A stretch of 22,756 nt of DNA from CAYRIF01 sp964424205 (GTDB lineage: Bacteria > Bacteroidota > Bacteroidia > Cytophagales > Cyclobacteriaceae): assembly GCA_964424205.1 (NCBI GenBank), contig CAYRIF010000014.1, positions 1 to 22,756 of the forward strand, read 5' to 3'. The notes under the pieces were generated by a model that ran no database searches, was not told where the DNA came from, and saw only the letters and a program-made list of their open reading frames with translations. Shown here one piece after another: positions 7,033 through 17,100 of this stretch; the first letter of the stretch is position 1; every line of letters starts with the position of its first letter. Both the position numbers and the translations under genes were made by a program.

Positions 7033-8793
7033 CTACCTTCTCCTTCGTCTTCCCCCTCCTCCTGATCTATTGTCTCTACCAGAGCCGCCCCTACGGTTTC
7101 CTTTGAAATTACCGCCTCTCTTTCCTTTAAATTTAGCGCCACCACGAGGACTACCCGAATCATCTCTATTTACGCGGATACTACGATCATCTATTTCAAT
7201 GCCTTTAAATTTATCCTCTATGCCCTTGTCGTGATTGGTATCTACATCAAAGTAGGTGCAGTTTTTTTGGATAGAAAATCGTTCGAAAAACTTACGCTTC
7301 ACGTTTGAAATATCTGATAGAAAATGGGTTAAATCCGATTCCGTCATGCCGTCGATAGTACCAACATTGATAAAATAACGATTAAAGCCACTACGTTCAT
7401 TCCTCCCTCCTTTTGAATCCCTAGCTCCTGCACTTTCATTCAAATTGCCATCACCACCTGTTTGCACTCTTAAATGATCCAACTGTGTGGTAATCAATCT
7501 CTTCAGTAAATCATCTTTGGTAAGGTGTTCAAACTGACCATGTAAATCATTCAAAATGCTTTCTGCTTGGTCATCCACTTTGGTATTTACAATGATATCT
7601 GCCCAACTATTAATACGACTAGATTTTAGCTTATCGGTACTCGGCACTTCTATTGCTTCAAATTGCACCTTTAATTTCCGCTCTAGTAATTTTATTTTTC
7701 CTGCTTCTCGTGGGTTGATAAAAACCAAGGAAATTCCTTTGCGACCAGCACGTCCTGTTCGCCCACTTCGGTGCGTATAACTCTCCAATTGATCAGGCAA
7801 GGTATGGTGAATCACATGTGTCAAATCATTCACGTCGATTCCCCTTGCTGCCACATCCGTTGCAATTAACAATTGCATGGACCGAGTTTTGAATCGTTTC
7901 ATTGCTGCATTTCTCTGCGCTTGCGAAAGGTCACCGTGCAGTGCCTCTGTACTGTATCCCATATTCGCAAGGTCATCAGCAATCTGCTGGGTTTCACGTT
8001 TGGTACGGCAAAACATAATGGCACGCATGTCAGGCTGCATGTCTAAAAACCTTCTTAGTCCAGGGATTTTATTAGAAGTTTTTGTAATCACATATTTATG
8101 CGATATATCCTTGTTTGTTTTTTCCTTCGAAATAATAGACACCTCTAACGGTTCGTCCATGTATTTTTTGACAATTCTTCGTATTTCCGAAGGCATGGTT
8201 GCAGAAAATAACCACGTTACCCTATTCTCTTTGGTAAAAGAAAGTATTTTATCAATGTCTTCTTTGAAACCCATATTGAGCATTTCATCTGCCTCATCTA
8301 GCACCACATATTTTACATTGTCCAGCTTGACCGCTTTCCTTTTGATTAAATCCAACAATCTACCAGGTGTTGCCACAAGAATCTGCGTTGGTTTTTTAAG
8401 TGCTTTTATTTGATTTACAATGGCGGCACCTCCATACACTACCTCTATGTTAAGTGCTCGATTAGTTTTAGCAAATGAAACCAATTGCTGTGCCGTTTGT
8501 TGTCCCAATTCGCGAGTAGGCGCCATGATAAGTGCCTGTGTTGCCCTATTACTTGAATCAACCAAGTCAATCAATGGCAGTCCAAACGCAGCGGTTTTCC
8601 CTGTTCCCGTTTGTGCTAAGCCGATAAAATCTGTCGGATCATTGTCCAGTAACATAGGAATGGCTTGTTCCTGAATAGGCGTTGGATTTTCGAATCCAAG
8701 TTTGTCCACAATATTGATTAGTGAATCAGAAAGTCCTAGTTTGCTAAAATTACTCAATGTGCTATTTGTTAAATGAGGCGCAAAGGTAATCAA
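7033..8793 (-). CDS. deaD: DEAD-box RNA helicase with DbpA-type RNA-binding domain and RGG tail
   Basis: A 586-residue ATP-dependent RNA helicase with every core motif: Q motif 'GFENPTPIQEQ' (33-43), Walker A 'AQTGTGKT' (60-67), 'PTRELGQQ' (92-99), 'TPGR' (142-145), DEAD (166-169), SAT (197-199), 'ATDVAARGID' (311-320) and 'HRSGRTGR' (341-348). The C-terminus has a DbpA-like RNA-binding fold (about 469-543) and a Gly/Arg-rich tail ending in five arginines. This layout matches the DeaD/CsdA class, which act in ribosome assembly and mRNA unwinding in the cold (family knowledge). The only start that keeps the N-terminus is TTG at 8791-8793, preceded by AGAAGAG. A later TTG (8757) would still leave the Q motif intact. 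It follows the cold-shock-domain gene in the same direction, after a 276-base leader. The symbol reflects architecture, not proven orthology. Confidence 0.93.
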   Translation of the reverse strand: MITFAPHLTNSTLSNFSKLGLSDSLINIVDKLGFENPTPIQEQAIPMLLDNDPTDFIGLAQTGTGKTAAFGLPLIDLVDSSNRATQALIMAPTRELGQQTAQQLVSFAKTNRALNIEVVYGGAAIVNQIKALKKPTQILVATPGRLLDLIKRKAVKLDNVKYVVLDEADEMLNMGFKEDIDKILSFTKENRVTWLFSATMPSEIRRIVKKYMDEPLEVSIISKEKTNKDISHKYVITKTSNKIPGLRRFLDMQPDMRAIMFCRTKRETQQIADDLANMGYSTEALHGDLSQAQRNAAMKRFKTRSMQLLIATDVAARGIDVNDLTHVIHHTLPDQLESYTHRSGRTGRAGRKGISLVFINPREAGKIKLLERKLKVQFEAIEVPSTDKLKSSRINSWADIIVNTKVDDQAESILNDLHGQFEHLTKDDLLKRLITTQLDHLRVQTGGDGNLNESAGARDSKGGRNERSGFNRYFINVGTIDGMTESDLTHFLSDISNVKRKFFERFSIQKNCTYFDVDTNHDKGIEDKFKGIEIDDRSIRVNRDDSGSPRGGAKFKGKRGGNFKGNRRGGSGRDNRSGGGGRRRRR

Positions 8794-8863
8794 ATCTCTT
8801 CTATAAATGTATTACAAAAGAAAAAAACGAAAAGACAATTGTCAGCTCGTTGAATTTACAGGT

Positions 8864-8883
8864 TAACTCACCTAGTTGAGTTA
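8864..8883 (-). promoter_or_regulatory. Hairpin in the leader of the helicase gene
   Basis: TAACTCA (8864-8870) and TGAGTTA (8877-8883) form a perfect 7-base stem with a 6-base loop, about 70 bases before the helicase start codon. The position suggests a leader hairpin, and cold-regulated helicase genes often have long structured leaders (family knowledge). No U-tract follows on the minus strand, so it is not an ordinary terminator. A protein-binding palindrome is an alternative. Confidence 0.35.
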
Positions 8884-9069
8884 TATTTATACAGCACAAA
8901 TAAGAACATATGCAAACCTTTGCTATTTGCTAAATTTTCAATGTACAAATGATTCAATGCTATAATGGCTATATTCAATCATTAAAAAATAGGTCATTTT
9001 CTTATTTTTGAGGCTTAGGAAGCTAAAAAAGTAACAAAAAGCAGTATTACCTAGCACTTAACCACGCAC

Positions 9070-9519
9070 CTATATTTTTTTAACCTGAACAGCATTCATA
9101 CCTTTCATCCCTCGTTCTAGTTCAAAGCTTACTTTGTCATTCTCTTCGATATCATCAATTAGACCACTTACATGCACAAAATATTTTTCTTGCGTAATAC
9201 TGTCAATGATGAAACCAAATCCCTTTGAATCATCAAAATATGATACTTTTCCTTCTTTATTTGAAGTAGTTAGACTTGGGTCTGCTTTTGGAATACCGAG
9301 TTCTATGCTACTCGCTTTTATCTCTTTCTTTTTCTTTGTTGGATCTGGCGGCATATCTGTGAAGTTTCCATCTTCATCCAAATACATAATCATATCGTCA
9401 AGTGAACCACTGGAAGCATTGGCACGCCTCTCCTCTTTTTTGGCCTGCTTATCTTGACGTTTTTTTAATCGTTTTTTCTCTTTTTCTTTTTTATTATAGG
9501 TCTGTTGTGACTTTGCCAT
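9070..9519 (-). CDS. Cold-shock-domain protein with a lysine-rich N-terminal arm
   Basis: A 149-residue protein whose last ~60 residues form a cold-shock (OB-fold) domain: RNP1 'KGFGFI' (99-104) and RNP2 'YFVHVS' (113-118), the aromatic RNA/ssDNA-contacting motifs. It differs from the ~67-residue CspA type by an N-terminal extension: a very basic arm (1-33, mostly Lys/Arg/Glu, probably helical) and an acidic segment (39-60). This longer form is, from my recollection, common in Bacteroidota. It probably binds RNA as a chaperone. The start ATG (9517-9519) is clear and a good promoter box lies 38 bases upstream. The neighbouring DEAD-box helicase on the same strand suggests the two cooperate in cold or stress RNA remodelling. 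Confidence 0.88.
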   Translation of the reverse strand: MAKSQQTYNKKEKEKKRLKKRQDKQAKKEERRANASSGSLDDMIMYLDEDGNFTDMPPDPTKKKKEIKASSIELGIPKADPSLTTSNKEGKVSYFDDSKGFGFIIDSITQEKYFVHVSGLIDDIEENDKVSFELERGMKGMNAVQVKKI

Positions 9520-9557
9520 TCTTTACTTTAATAGTGTTTATTGTTCTAATTCTCCTA

Positions 9558-9587
9558 CAAATATAGGCTTTCTATTTAAATTTTAAA
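9558..9587 (-). promoter_or_regulatory. Promoter of the cold-shock-domain gene
   Basis: On the minus strand TATATTTG (9558-9565) matches the Bacteroidota -7 consensus TAnnTTTG exactly, with TTTA (9584-9587) 18 bases upstream, one base off the TTTG of the -33 element. The start codon is 38 bases downstream. The promoter sits in the 98-base gap after tonB, so the cold-shock gene can be expressed independently of the tonB operon. Confidence 0.5.
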
Positions 9588-9617
9588 CGATAGTCTTTGA
9601 TTTTATTGTTACAGGTA

Positions 9618-10454
9618 TCAACTAGCCTTTATCACAAATGTAATTCTTCCTGTCGAAATAGCTGCTGATTTCCCACCTGCAGTCCTCGTAAAAGTTAGCC
9701 TTTCAACCTCTCTCTTGTAGATACGCTCAACCGCAGGACTTACTGTTTTTTCGATGGTTCGTACCGAAACAACTTCTCCTTGATCATCCACTTTTATTTC
9801 AAAAACTATTCTTCCGCTTTCATCAGAGGTATCTTTAGGACGTGGTAATCTATCCCATTTCCATCCAGCGAGGTCTAATGATGAGCCGCCTTTTCCGCCA
9901 CTTCCATACAACGTTTTAGAGTCCAGTGACCCTTTTGGATTACCCTTGTCTCCTGCTTTATTATCATCTCCCTCCCCACTTTTCGAAGGGTTGCTGTTTG
10001 ATTTCCCTGTTCCCGGATAGGTACTCTTTACTTTAGGTTTCGGCTTCGGCTTTTCAACAGGTTTCTTGACTTCCTTCTTAGGCATTGGTTTTTTTGGCGT
10101 TGGTTTTGGCTTCTTTTCAGGTTTTTTCTCTACGACTGGACTTTCAATCGGCTGGGTCACTGCTTCAACTGGTGTTTCCTCGACAACATCTTCTACAACC
10201 TCCTCTGGCTCAGCAGCAGGTTCCGTGTCCTCTTCCTCCATTTCTTCTGCCTCCACAGGTGGTGTTTTAGGTTGCACATCACCACTCCCTACCGCTGTTG
10301 TACCAAAATTCATTTCAATACCATATTCAGGTATTGGTGGATCAGGCGCACTCCAAGCTAGCAAGAAAAACATAATCAATAAAAGGATAGCATGTATCCC
10401 TACTGAAATAAAGATTCCCTTTCTCATGTTTTTATTTTCTTGCTCGGTGCTCAT
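9618..10454 (-). CDS. tonB: TonB/TolA-type energy transducer
   Basis: This 278-residue protein has the TonB plan: one membrane helix (about 13-34) carrying the SxxxH signature (Ser17-Val-Gly-Ile-His21) that couples TonB and TolA to their proton motors, a long acidic then Lys/Pro-rich spacer (about 58-145), a Gly/Ser-rich stretch (146-192), and a C-terminal domain ending 'GRITFVIKAS'. The C-terminal part, with 'GRIVFEIKVDDQGEVVSV' (214-231) and the following helix, fits a TonB_C fold, though the fold is only weakly canonical. It lies one base after exbD and completes an exbB-exbD-tonB cassette. It probably spans the periplasm to contact the beta-barrel encoded upstream. TolA-like use is possible, since the same signature helix occurs there. 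Confidence 0.85.
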   Translation of the reverse strand: MSTEQENKNMRKGIFISVGIHAILLLIMFFLLAWSAPDPPIPEYGIEMNFGTTAVGSGDVQPKTPPVEAEEMEEEDTEPAAEPEEVVEDVVEETPVEAVTQPIESPVVEKKPEKKPKPTPKKPMPKKEVKKPVEKPKPKPKVKSTYPGTGKSNSNPSKSGEGDDNKAGDKGNPKGSLDSKTLYGSGGKGGSSLDLAGWKWDRLPRPKDTSDESGRIVFEIKVDDQGEVVSVRTIEKTVSPAVERIYKREVERLTFTRTAGGKSAAISTGRITFVIKAS

Positions 10455-10455
10455 C

Positions 10456-10848
10456 TTAGTTGGGTAAGGTGGCTACTGAAACTTTAGCTTTGAGTGAAGC
10501 TGCAATACCTGCCACTTTCACTAAATGCGCTGTGGGTACCGTTTTATCAATATGCAATACCACAACACCTTCTTCTGTATTGGCGAGTGCCGATGTCAAA
10601 AGTGCCTCTACTCCTTCTTCAGTGGTTTCTTTGTCATTTACGTAATACTCCAAATCCTTGGATATGGAAACCGTTACTTTTTGCATCACAATTGAAGAAC
10701 TCTTGCTGGAAGGTAAATTAACAGACAGCCCAGAAGGTGTGATAAAAGAGGAGGTCAACATGAAAAATATCAATAGCAGAAAAACAATATCAGTCATCGA
10801 TGACATGCTGAACGTCGCATCTACCTTATGTTTAGATTTTAATTCCAT
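10456..10848 (-). CDS. exbD: ExbD/TolR-family proton-motor subunit
   Basis: A 130-residue protein with a short cytoplasmic N-terminus, one membrane helix (about 17-37) carrying the essential protonatable Asp20 in 'MTDIVFLLLIFFMLTSSF', and a periplasmic C-terminal domain ('VTVSISKDLEYYVNDKE' followed by the 'VVVLHIDKTVP' strand). This is the length and order of ExbD/TolR proteins, which line the proton path inside an ExbB pentamer. The gene starts two bases after exbB ends and its stop lies one base before the tonB start, so the three are almost certainly translationally coupled. ExbD and TolR cannot be told apart from sequence alone. Confidence 0.92.
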   Translation of the reverse strand: MELKSKHKVDATFSMSSMTDIVFLLLIFFMLTSSFITPSGLSVNLPSSKSSSIVMQKVTVSISKDLEYYVNDKETTEEGVEALLTSALANTEEGVVVLHIDKTVPTAHLVKVAGIAASLKAKVSVATLPN

Positions 10849-10850
10849 AT

Positions 10851-11534
10851 TTATTTAGGTTCTTGTAATAGGTCAATAAAATCAATCGAAGAATACTCCA
10901 TGCTATGGATTACTTTTTGCATTCTAGCAATCAAATAGTTATATCCCAAATAGGCAATAATACCCACCACCAACCCGGCGGCAGTGGTAATCATTGCTAC
11001 ATAAATTCCCTCTGACAGTAGTTTCGGACTTACTGACCCTTCCTCTTGAGCAATGGACATAAATGCCTGTATCATCCCTATCACGGTACCCAAAAATCCT
11101 AACATCGGTGCTGCCCCAGCAATAGTTGCTAGCAGCGGTAGGTTTTTCTCCAATTTATTAATCTCAATTTTACCAACATTCTCAATAGAGGCCTCAATAT
11201 TTTTTAGTGGGCTTCCTATTCTTGAAATTCCTTTTTCAATCATTTTCGCCACTGGTGAATTAACTTGCGAACACAATAACCTTGCGCTGCTAATATCTCC
11301 TGCCGTCACCAAACTTCTTATTTTCTCAGTAAACTGTGGTGGTGTTTTTGATGCCTTTCTGATAGTCATCACACGTTCCACAAAAATCACAATAGCAACA
11401 ATAGATAAAATGAAAATTGGAATCATCATATAGCCACCTTCAAATACTAACTCGAGTACTGATACTGATTCGACAATCTTTTCTGTAGCCACCGAATCAA
11501 TTGGTTGTGCTGTTGATATTTGTAATAATGTCAT
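10851..11534 (-). CDS. exbB: ExbB/TolQ-family proton channel (MotA/TolQ/ExbB)
   Basis: From the ATG at 11532-11534 the protein has 227 residues. An in-frame TTG six bases upstream is possible but less likely. Three membrane helices are visible: about 33-54, 133-158 ('LATIAGAAPMLGFLGTVIGM') and 177-201, with a long cytoplasmic loop between helices 1 and 2. The 'GFLGTVIGM' stretch and the helix 3 sequence 'AMITTAAGLVVGI' are the proton-channel core of the MotA/TolQ/ExbB family. An N-terminal stretch with no clear signal peptide precedes helix 1 and is probably periplasmic. It begins the motor cassette exbB-exbD-tonB and follows the SPOR-domain gene by 15 bases. Confidence 0.93.
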   Translation of the reverse strand: MTLLQISTAQPIDSVATEKIVESVSVLELVFEGGYMMIPIFILSIVAIVIFVERVMTIRKASKTPPQFTEKIRSLVTAGDISSARLLCSQVNSPVAKMIEKGISRIGSPLKNIEASIENVGKIEINKLEKNLPLLATIAGAAPMLGFLGTVIGMIQAFMSIAQEEGSVSPKLLSEGIYVAMITTAAGLVVGIIAYLGYNYLIARMQKVIHSMEYSSIDFIDLLQEPK

Positions 11535-11549
11535 ATACAATTCTAATTC

Positions 11550-12194
11550 TTAATGTTTAATTACCCATAAATTATCACCATAGACAGTTTTCAACCTATC
11601 CAGATTTCTAGCAGCGGCAGCAATAGATCCATAGTCAGCAACGGATAATCTGAAAAACTTATTGTCTCCTTCCGGAGAAATTAACTTAGTGTTCACCCCG
11701 CTTCTTGCAAGTTTCTTGCCATAATCATTTGCTAAGTCCACATCAATGAAACTTCCCGCTATTATATAAGCCCTACCTGTCCGTGACGTTACATTGGTAA
11801 TTCTACCACGCTTACGATATGAATTAGTACTACTCGTTGCGGCAACGCGATCTTCAGTAGTTGATACTTCTTCGGTTGTCTTCTCCTCAATCACAGCATC
11901 TGCATCATAGGTGATATCTTCCACCTCATCACTTGTCGCATCATCTATCACCTCCTCAACGGCATCACTATCTGCAACAACGTCTTCTGTCTTATCCTTA
12001 TGCGTATACCACCAAATGGCTGCAACTATAGCTACAGTCCCCAAAAACAAACCAATAATTAGTGGGGCATTGGATTTTTTCTGCGGTCTCCTTGGGTTTC
12101 TTTGTACAGGTGGTTTGGGAGTAGCTTCTGCCAATGGTTTCATGGTCACTTCCGGCAGTCCAAACCCACTGTTGTTCTCTATATTTTCAGCCAT
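11550..12194 (-). CDS. SPOR-domain membrane protein
   Basis: This 214-residue protein has a proline- and lysine-rich cytoplasmic N-terminus (about 20-42), one membrane helix (44-64, 'PLIIGLFLGTVAIVAAIWW'), an acidic, Asp/Glu-rich periplasmic linker (about 69-112) and a C-terminal SPOR domain (about 140-214, 'AYIIAGSFIDVDLANDYGKK' through 'YGDNLWVIKH'). SPOR domains bind glycan strands lacking stem peptides, usually at the division septum (family knowledge). Placed directly before exbB, the protein would anchor the motor complex to peptidoglycan or recruit it to the division site. The ATG at 12192-12194 is clear. Of all genes in this operon it is the one most suggestive of a cell-division or envelope-constriction role. 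Confidence 0.88.
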   Translation of the reverse strand: MAENIENNSGFGLPEVTMKPLAEATPKPPVQRNPRRPQKKSNAPLIIGLFLGTVAIVAAIWWYTHKDKTEDVVADSDAVEEVIDDATSDEVEDITYDADAVIEEKTTEEVSTTEDRVAATSSTNSYRKRGRITNVTSRTGRAYIIAGSFIDVDLANDYGKKLARSGVNTKLISPEGDNKFFRLSVADYGSIAAAARNLDRLKTVYGDNLWVIKH

Positions 12195-12296
12195 AATTAC
12201 TTTATATTTATCAGGTTATTGTCTCTTTCAATTTATTTGGGCTAAAAATAACATAAATCTTTGATATTCAGTAATTAATTTAACCCATAACATACA

Positions 12297-14039
12297 TTAC
12301 AGTTTATCAAAAGCATAAGTAATTCCAGCCATTACCTGAATTCCTTTGGATGGATAATTGTAATACCGTTGATATTTCTTTGAGAAAATATTCTTAAAGG
12401 ATAAAAACGCTGAGGTTTGTTTTGAAAATCTATAGTCAATTTTCAGATTCACATCTACAATATTATCTAGCGCTACTGTTTGATCATTTGTTGGGTTTAA
12501 TGCCTTCATTCCCCCTACCAGATAAAAATCCGCATTCAATAATATCTTTTCATAAATATTAAAAGCACTCAACAGACTGAATTTATAGTCAGGTTTAAGC
12601 CATGCTTCTCTTATATTATTAGTGCCGTATGAAAAATAATCAAATCTAGCAACACCTCTAAAAAATCCTTTTTTATCAACACCTGCTTCTGCAAAAAAGT
12701 TGAATACCGACGTGTTTCCTGTATTATAAATTACATCAAACTTAGTAGTATCCTGTTTATTATTCACAAAGAAATACATGTTTTTATAATCTGCCAATGA
12801 TATGCCAGACTTGATATTGATGGCTCGTAAAAGTGACCCTTCAATGCCCCCGTATAATTCTATCGGCTTGGTGGTATTAAATACAGGCACTTGCCCCCGC
12901 AAATAGGGGTTTTCATAGCTCAGAGAACGCAACGTATTTCGCTGCACGTCACCATCAATTCCGGCATAGACTAAAAACTCAGAAGTCAAGTCGTAACTTG
13001 CTTTTCCCGATAAGAAGAACCGCAAATCATCTTCCCCCTGAATGGTATCATTTTCATAGACCACATTGACGCCTACATCAAAATTGACATTGTCTTTTAC
13101 AAAAGTAAACTTAGGTTTTATTCTGAAAAAATTTCTTTTGAGGCTTGTGATATCCGTTAATTTTCCCAAGTACAAATCACTTTTAAGATTAGCTCCTAGC
13201 TCCTCAGTGATGGTAAAATTTGATTTGAAATTTAAACCAAATTCAGATTCTTTGGCTTGAAAATTATCAGAAAAATAGCCAAATGATGGTTTAAACTTAT
13301 AATACAAATCACTACCCGTATCTCTACTCTCCATGGAAACATTTATATTAAAGCTACTAAAAGAATGTTCTAAGGTGTCTTTTGAAACTTCAGCACCCTC
13401 TTTGTATCCATAAAAATGCTGTTTGTTTCGTTGGAAATTGACAGCACCCTTGAGGGCCACAGACTTGTAAAATATTTTTCCAGTTGCGCCCAAATAATTT
13501 TCGCTAGTCGCCGAGTTCTTTTTGTCCACCGGTCCACGTGCCGAGGAAAGGTGACGAAACTGTACCCCATAACTATGTTTTTTATTTCTCTTATTATTCA
13601 AGTATGCTTCAAAATAAGGTGTGCCATAATTTCCAAAACCTGCTTTCACATAATTGGCATAGAACTTATCCAATAGTGGTGGCTTGATGGTCAGCACCCT
13701 AATTTTTGGATTCAAATTACTCAGCGCATAATTGAATTCTTTGTAGTGAAATTTTTGTGCCGTTTTAGCCGTATCCAACGGTGCAGGCTTCACCTTTTCG
13801 TACAGTCGAGCAGCTTCATTCAATGTCAGCTTCTTATCTTTCTCTATTAATATTTCTACATCTTCAATTTCTCCTCCCTCGTGCTCCCAATCTTCCTGCG
13901 CTATCAGTTGATTTGTAAAAAACAAAAAAACAAGAAGCACTAAAAAACCAAATAACTTATTTGCATTTCGATATCCGCCATCAGAATCTCCTGAAAGAGA
14001 CACTGAACGAAAACTTATATATTTTTTATCTTGCTTCAT
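12297..14039 (-). CDS. Outer-membrane beta-barrel protein, plug-less, with TonB-box-like N-terminus
   Basis: A 580-residue protein. A long basic n-region (1-28) precedes the signal peptide core (29-46) and a cleavage site near 'LIAQ' (45-48). After it comes 'EDVEILIEKDKKLTL' (59-73), followed by alternating polar/hydrophobic strands typical of a barrel from about residue 100 to the end, finishing with the aromatic-rich strand 'GIQVMAGITYAFDKL'. The final strand lacks a terminal aromatic residue but keeps the Tyr-Ala-Phe pattern. No plug domain fits before the barrel. The segment at 59-73 could be a TonB-box-type contact site (inference). The gene is followed at 102 bases by the SPOR gene and preceded by the TPR gene. 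It is probably a non-classical TonB-dependent barrel. Confidence 0.75.
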   Translation of the reverse strand: MKQDKKYISFRSVSLSGDSDGGYRNANKLFGFLVLLVFLFFTNQLIAQEDWEHEGGEIEDVEILIEKDKKLTLNEAARLYEKVKPAPLDTAKTAQKFHYKEFNYALSNLNPKIRVLTIKPPLLDKFYANYVKAGFGNYGTPYFEAYLNNKRNKKHSYGVQFRHLSSARGPVDKKNSATSENYLGATGKIFYKSVALKGAVNFQRNKQHFYGYKEGAEVSKDTLEHSFSSFNINVSMESRDTGSDLYYKFKPSFGYFSDNFQAKESEFGLNFKSNFTITEELGANLKSDLYLGKLTDITSLKRNFFRIKPKFTFVKDNVNFDVGVNVVYENDTIQGEDDLRFFLSGKASYDLTSEFLVYAGIDGDVQRNTLRSLSYENPYLRGQVPVFNTTKPIELYGGIEGSLLRAINIKSGISLADYKNMYFFVNNKQDTTKFDVIYNTGNTSVFNFFAEAGVDKKGFFRGVARFDYFSYGTNNIREAWLKPDYKFSLLSAFNIYEKILLNADFYLVGGMKALNPTNDQTVALDNIVDVNLKIDYRFSKQTSAFLSFKNIFSKKYQRYYNYPSKGIQVMAGITYAFDKL

Positions 14040-14157
14040 CTATTTACACTTAGATTTTATCAATTTATCGTTGTTGTTTTGTGCTTGCACCTGCACTATT
14101 TTAAGGCATTAACTACTTTAATAGCGTTCTTGTGCTTAACACGTTGTACTTCCCCAT

Positions 14158-17100
14158 CTAATTAAACTCCTGAAAACTCGTGTCACTTTCAACTTGCTCG
14201 CCCCTCTGTTGTTCTACTTCTTGCAACGCCTTTAGCTTTATCAGTTTTGCTTTTGCTTTGCTCACTATTTCTTGGTCAGGAGAATTCTCAATAATAGAAT
14301 TCAACGTACCCTCTGCCTGAAAATATTCTTTCAATGCCACATAATTATCTGATATTAACAGGAATGCTTTGCCTAACCATTTTTCATACGAACTGTAATT
14401 TGAACTCAAGTCAATCAATGTTTCGATAGAACGATTGTACGCTCCTTGTTTATAGAAAATATCACCCATCAGGTATTGTGCCTCTGCTCCATACTCATCT
14501 TTCGCGGCATTAGACGTAGTGATGAACTCATCGATGGCAGTGTCATAATCTTTCAGTGCATAAGCCGCTTTACCTTTATACAGCGTGGCTTTATTACTTG
14601 CATCGGCAGAGACGTTGCCTTTCTCCAAAATCAAATTAGCATACCTTGTCACCTCATTGTACTGCCTCAAGTGAAAATAAGATTCCATCAAACCAGACCA
14701 CGCATTATATGATTGCTTCTTGCTACTTGCATTCGCCGCATTTTTCTTATAATAAACAACCGCCTTGTTATAGTTGCCTCCTTTGAATTCAAGCGATGCA
14801 ATTCGCTGCGCTGCTTTTTTGACTCGACCCGTTTTATTATCGGATTCAACTTCGTAGTAAAAATCTAAAGCCGCTTTGTAATCATTCAGTCTGTAGTAAG
14901 ATTCAGCAATAAAATACTTGGATTCATAGGCGTTAACACTATTGCCATTGCTTCGGATATATTTTCTAAATGAAGCAATTGCCTTTTCGTATTGTTGGTT
15001 GTTATAGAATGACTTAGCCGTTTCATACTCAATGTTATCCAGCGACTTATTATCAGGGTTTCCAGATTTAAATCTTGCCAAATACACATCAAATTCATCA
15101 GAACGATTTTCTAACGCCAATACTTCTTGCAGTGATGTAATCGCACTTTCGGCCGCGGTAGTGGTCGTATAGTTATCAATTATCTTTTTGTAATCATTGA
15201 TAGACTTGCTATATTTTTTAAGGTTATAATTAGAGAACCCGCGTTTCAACAATGCATACGGCGTCAGGCTACTGTTGGCTTTATTTTCAATCAAATATGT
15301 AAACCCTTTTGCCGCAGCAGCATAATTACCTTTCTGAAAATCTAGTTCCGCTTTTTGGTATACTGCTTTATCATAATACCTGTCTTCAGGAAATCTATTG
15401 ATGACAATTTCAAAATTTTTCTTGGCTTCACTTGAGTTATTTTTAATACCATATATAACTCCTTTTTGATAATGGGCATAGGCTCGATCCGGACTATTTT
15501 TATTGATGGCTTGATCATATTTTGCCAATGCATTGTTATAATCTTTGGTTACATAGTAGCAATCTGCCAAGCGTATCAAAGCATCATTAAAAAACTGATT
15601 GTCGATGGTTCTATTTCCATTGTCCAAAAAAGCCTTAAAATGCCCGAGCGCCTTGTTGTATTGCTTTGTGTTGTAAAAAGCGTAGCCAATGCCATACCTC
15701 GATTTCCAATACGTACTCCCTTGTCCGATTTGGTCAGCTTGAAATACAGCACTGTAGCTGCTGATAGCAGGTTCCCATTTTTTACCAATCGAGTAAGCTT
15801 CACCATTCCAGTAATTTGCTTTAATCACCAGGTCTATGTTTTCAGGGTATTGTAGTGATTTCTTAAACATATCTACCGCCGCCGCATATTTCCCAGCATT
15901 GAACTGCTCCGTTCCTCTGAAATAGGTGACTTTCTGATAGGTTTTTCTAGCCTGCGGACTCTTATTCTGAATGCTTTCCAAATGTTCAATTGCCATGCCG
16001 TAATCACTTGTGTTTAGGTAAGCCTCACTGATTAAATCATTCGCCTCATCTAGTTTTTTACTTGCAGGATATTTCTCAATCAGTTCATTTAATGCATCAA
16101 TCGCTTCGTCATAATTACCGGCACTATAACTCAGTTTTGCATAGTTATAAATTGACTCCTCTTGAATTCCTCTATCGAAATCCATTTTTCTTGCGTTGTT
16201 AAAAGCAGTGAGTGCAAAACTCTCGTTTCCCTGTTTTAGATAAATATTTCCTAAATAATAAGCTGAAAATTGTCCGAGTTCATTTCTGTTGGAGGCTAGT
16301 TTTTTGAGATAAGTAGCAGCGTTATCATAATCACCAATTACATAAAGTGCGTAGCCCAACCGGTACTTTACATCATCTTTTGGCTTCGTTCTATTATTAT
16401 CAACATAAGCCATGAAATATTCTGCCGCTTTGTCGAATTCTCCTTTTCTGAAATATGCATCTCCAATTAACAAATTAAAATCTGCCTTGTTCTTGATTTT
16501 TCTGCCACTCGCAATCACTTTTTCGCCATAGGCAAGCAAGTCATCATACTTTTCTTGCTTGAAATAAACATTCATAATCATATAGGGTACAATGCTTGCA
16601 TAAGCTGGATCTTCCTCTGCTCGCAGCAAATCCGCCAATGCCTCATCATAATTACCATTTCTATACGCGATGAATCCTGCATAATAACTTGCCGCCGCTG
16701 TATATTGATTTTTTGTTTTTTTGACGATGTTAAAATAGCCTTGCGCCTTGTCAAATGATTTTTTAGTGAAGTGTGCATAGCCAAGTTTGAACCTTGTTTC
16801 TAACCTTTCTGTTTCGGTCAGTTGACTTACATCTGTCCGTTCCAAATAAACAATAACCGCCTGGTAATCTTTTTGGCTAAAATAAAAATTACCTAACTCG
16901 TAATAGGCGTACACGGCTTTTTGATGTCCCGGGTAGTCCTTTACAAATTTCTCAAGTAAATAATCTCCGTCATTATGAAAAAGCACCAACGCAGAATAGG
17001 CAATATAATACTCCGCATCAATCGCTTTAAGTGAATTTGGATCTCGGTTGATATACGCTTCAAAAGCAGTTCGTGCGGCACTGAACTGTGCCTTGTCAAA

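Noticed and set aside
9007..9030. Possible terminator hairpin (GCTT-AGG-AAGC) downstream of the cold-shock gene
   Set aside because: The stem is only four clean base pairs, with mismatches outside it, and no T-tract follows on the minus strand.
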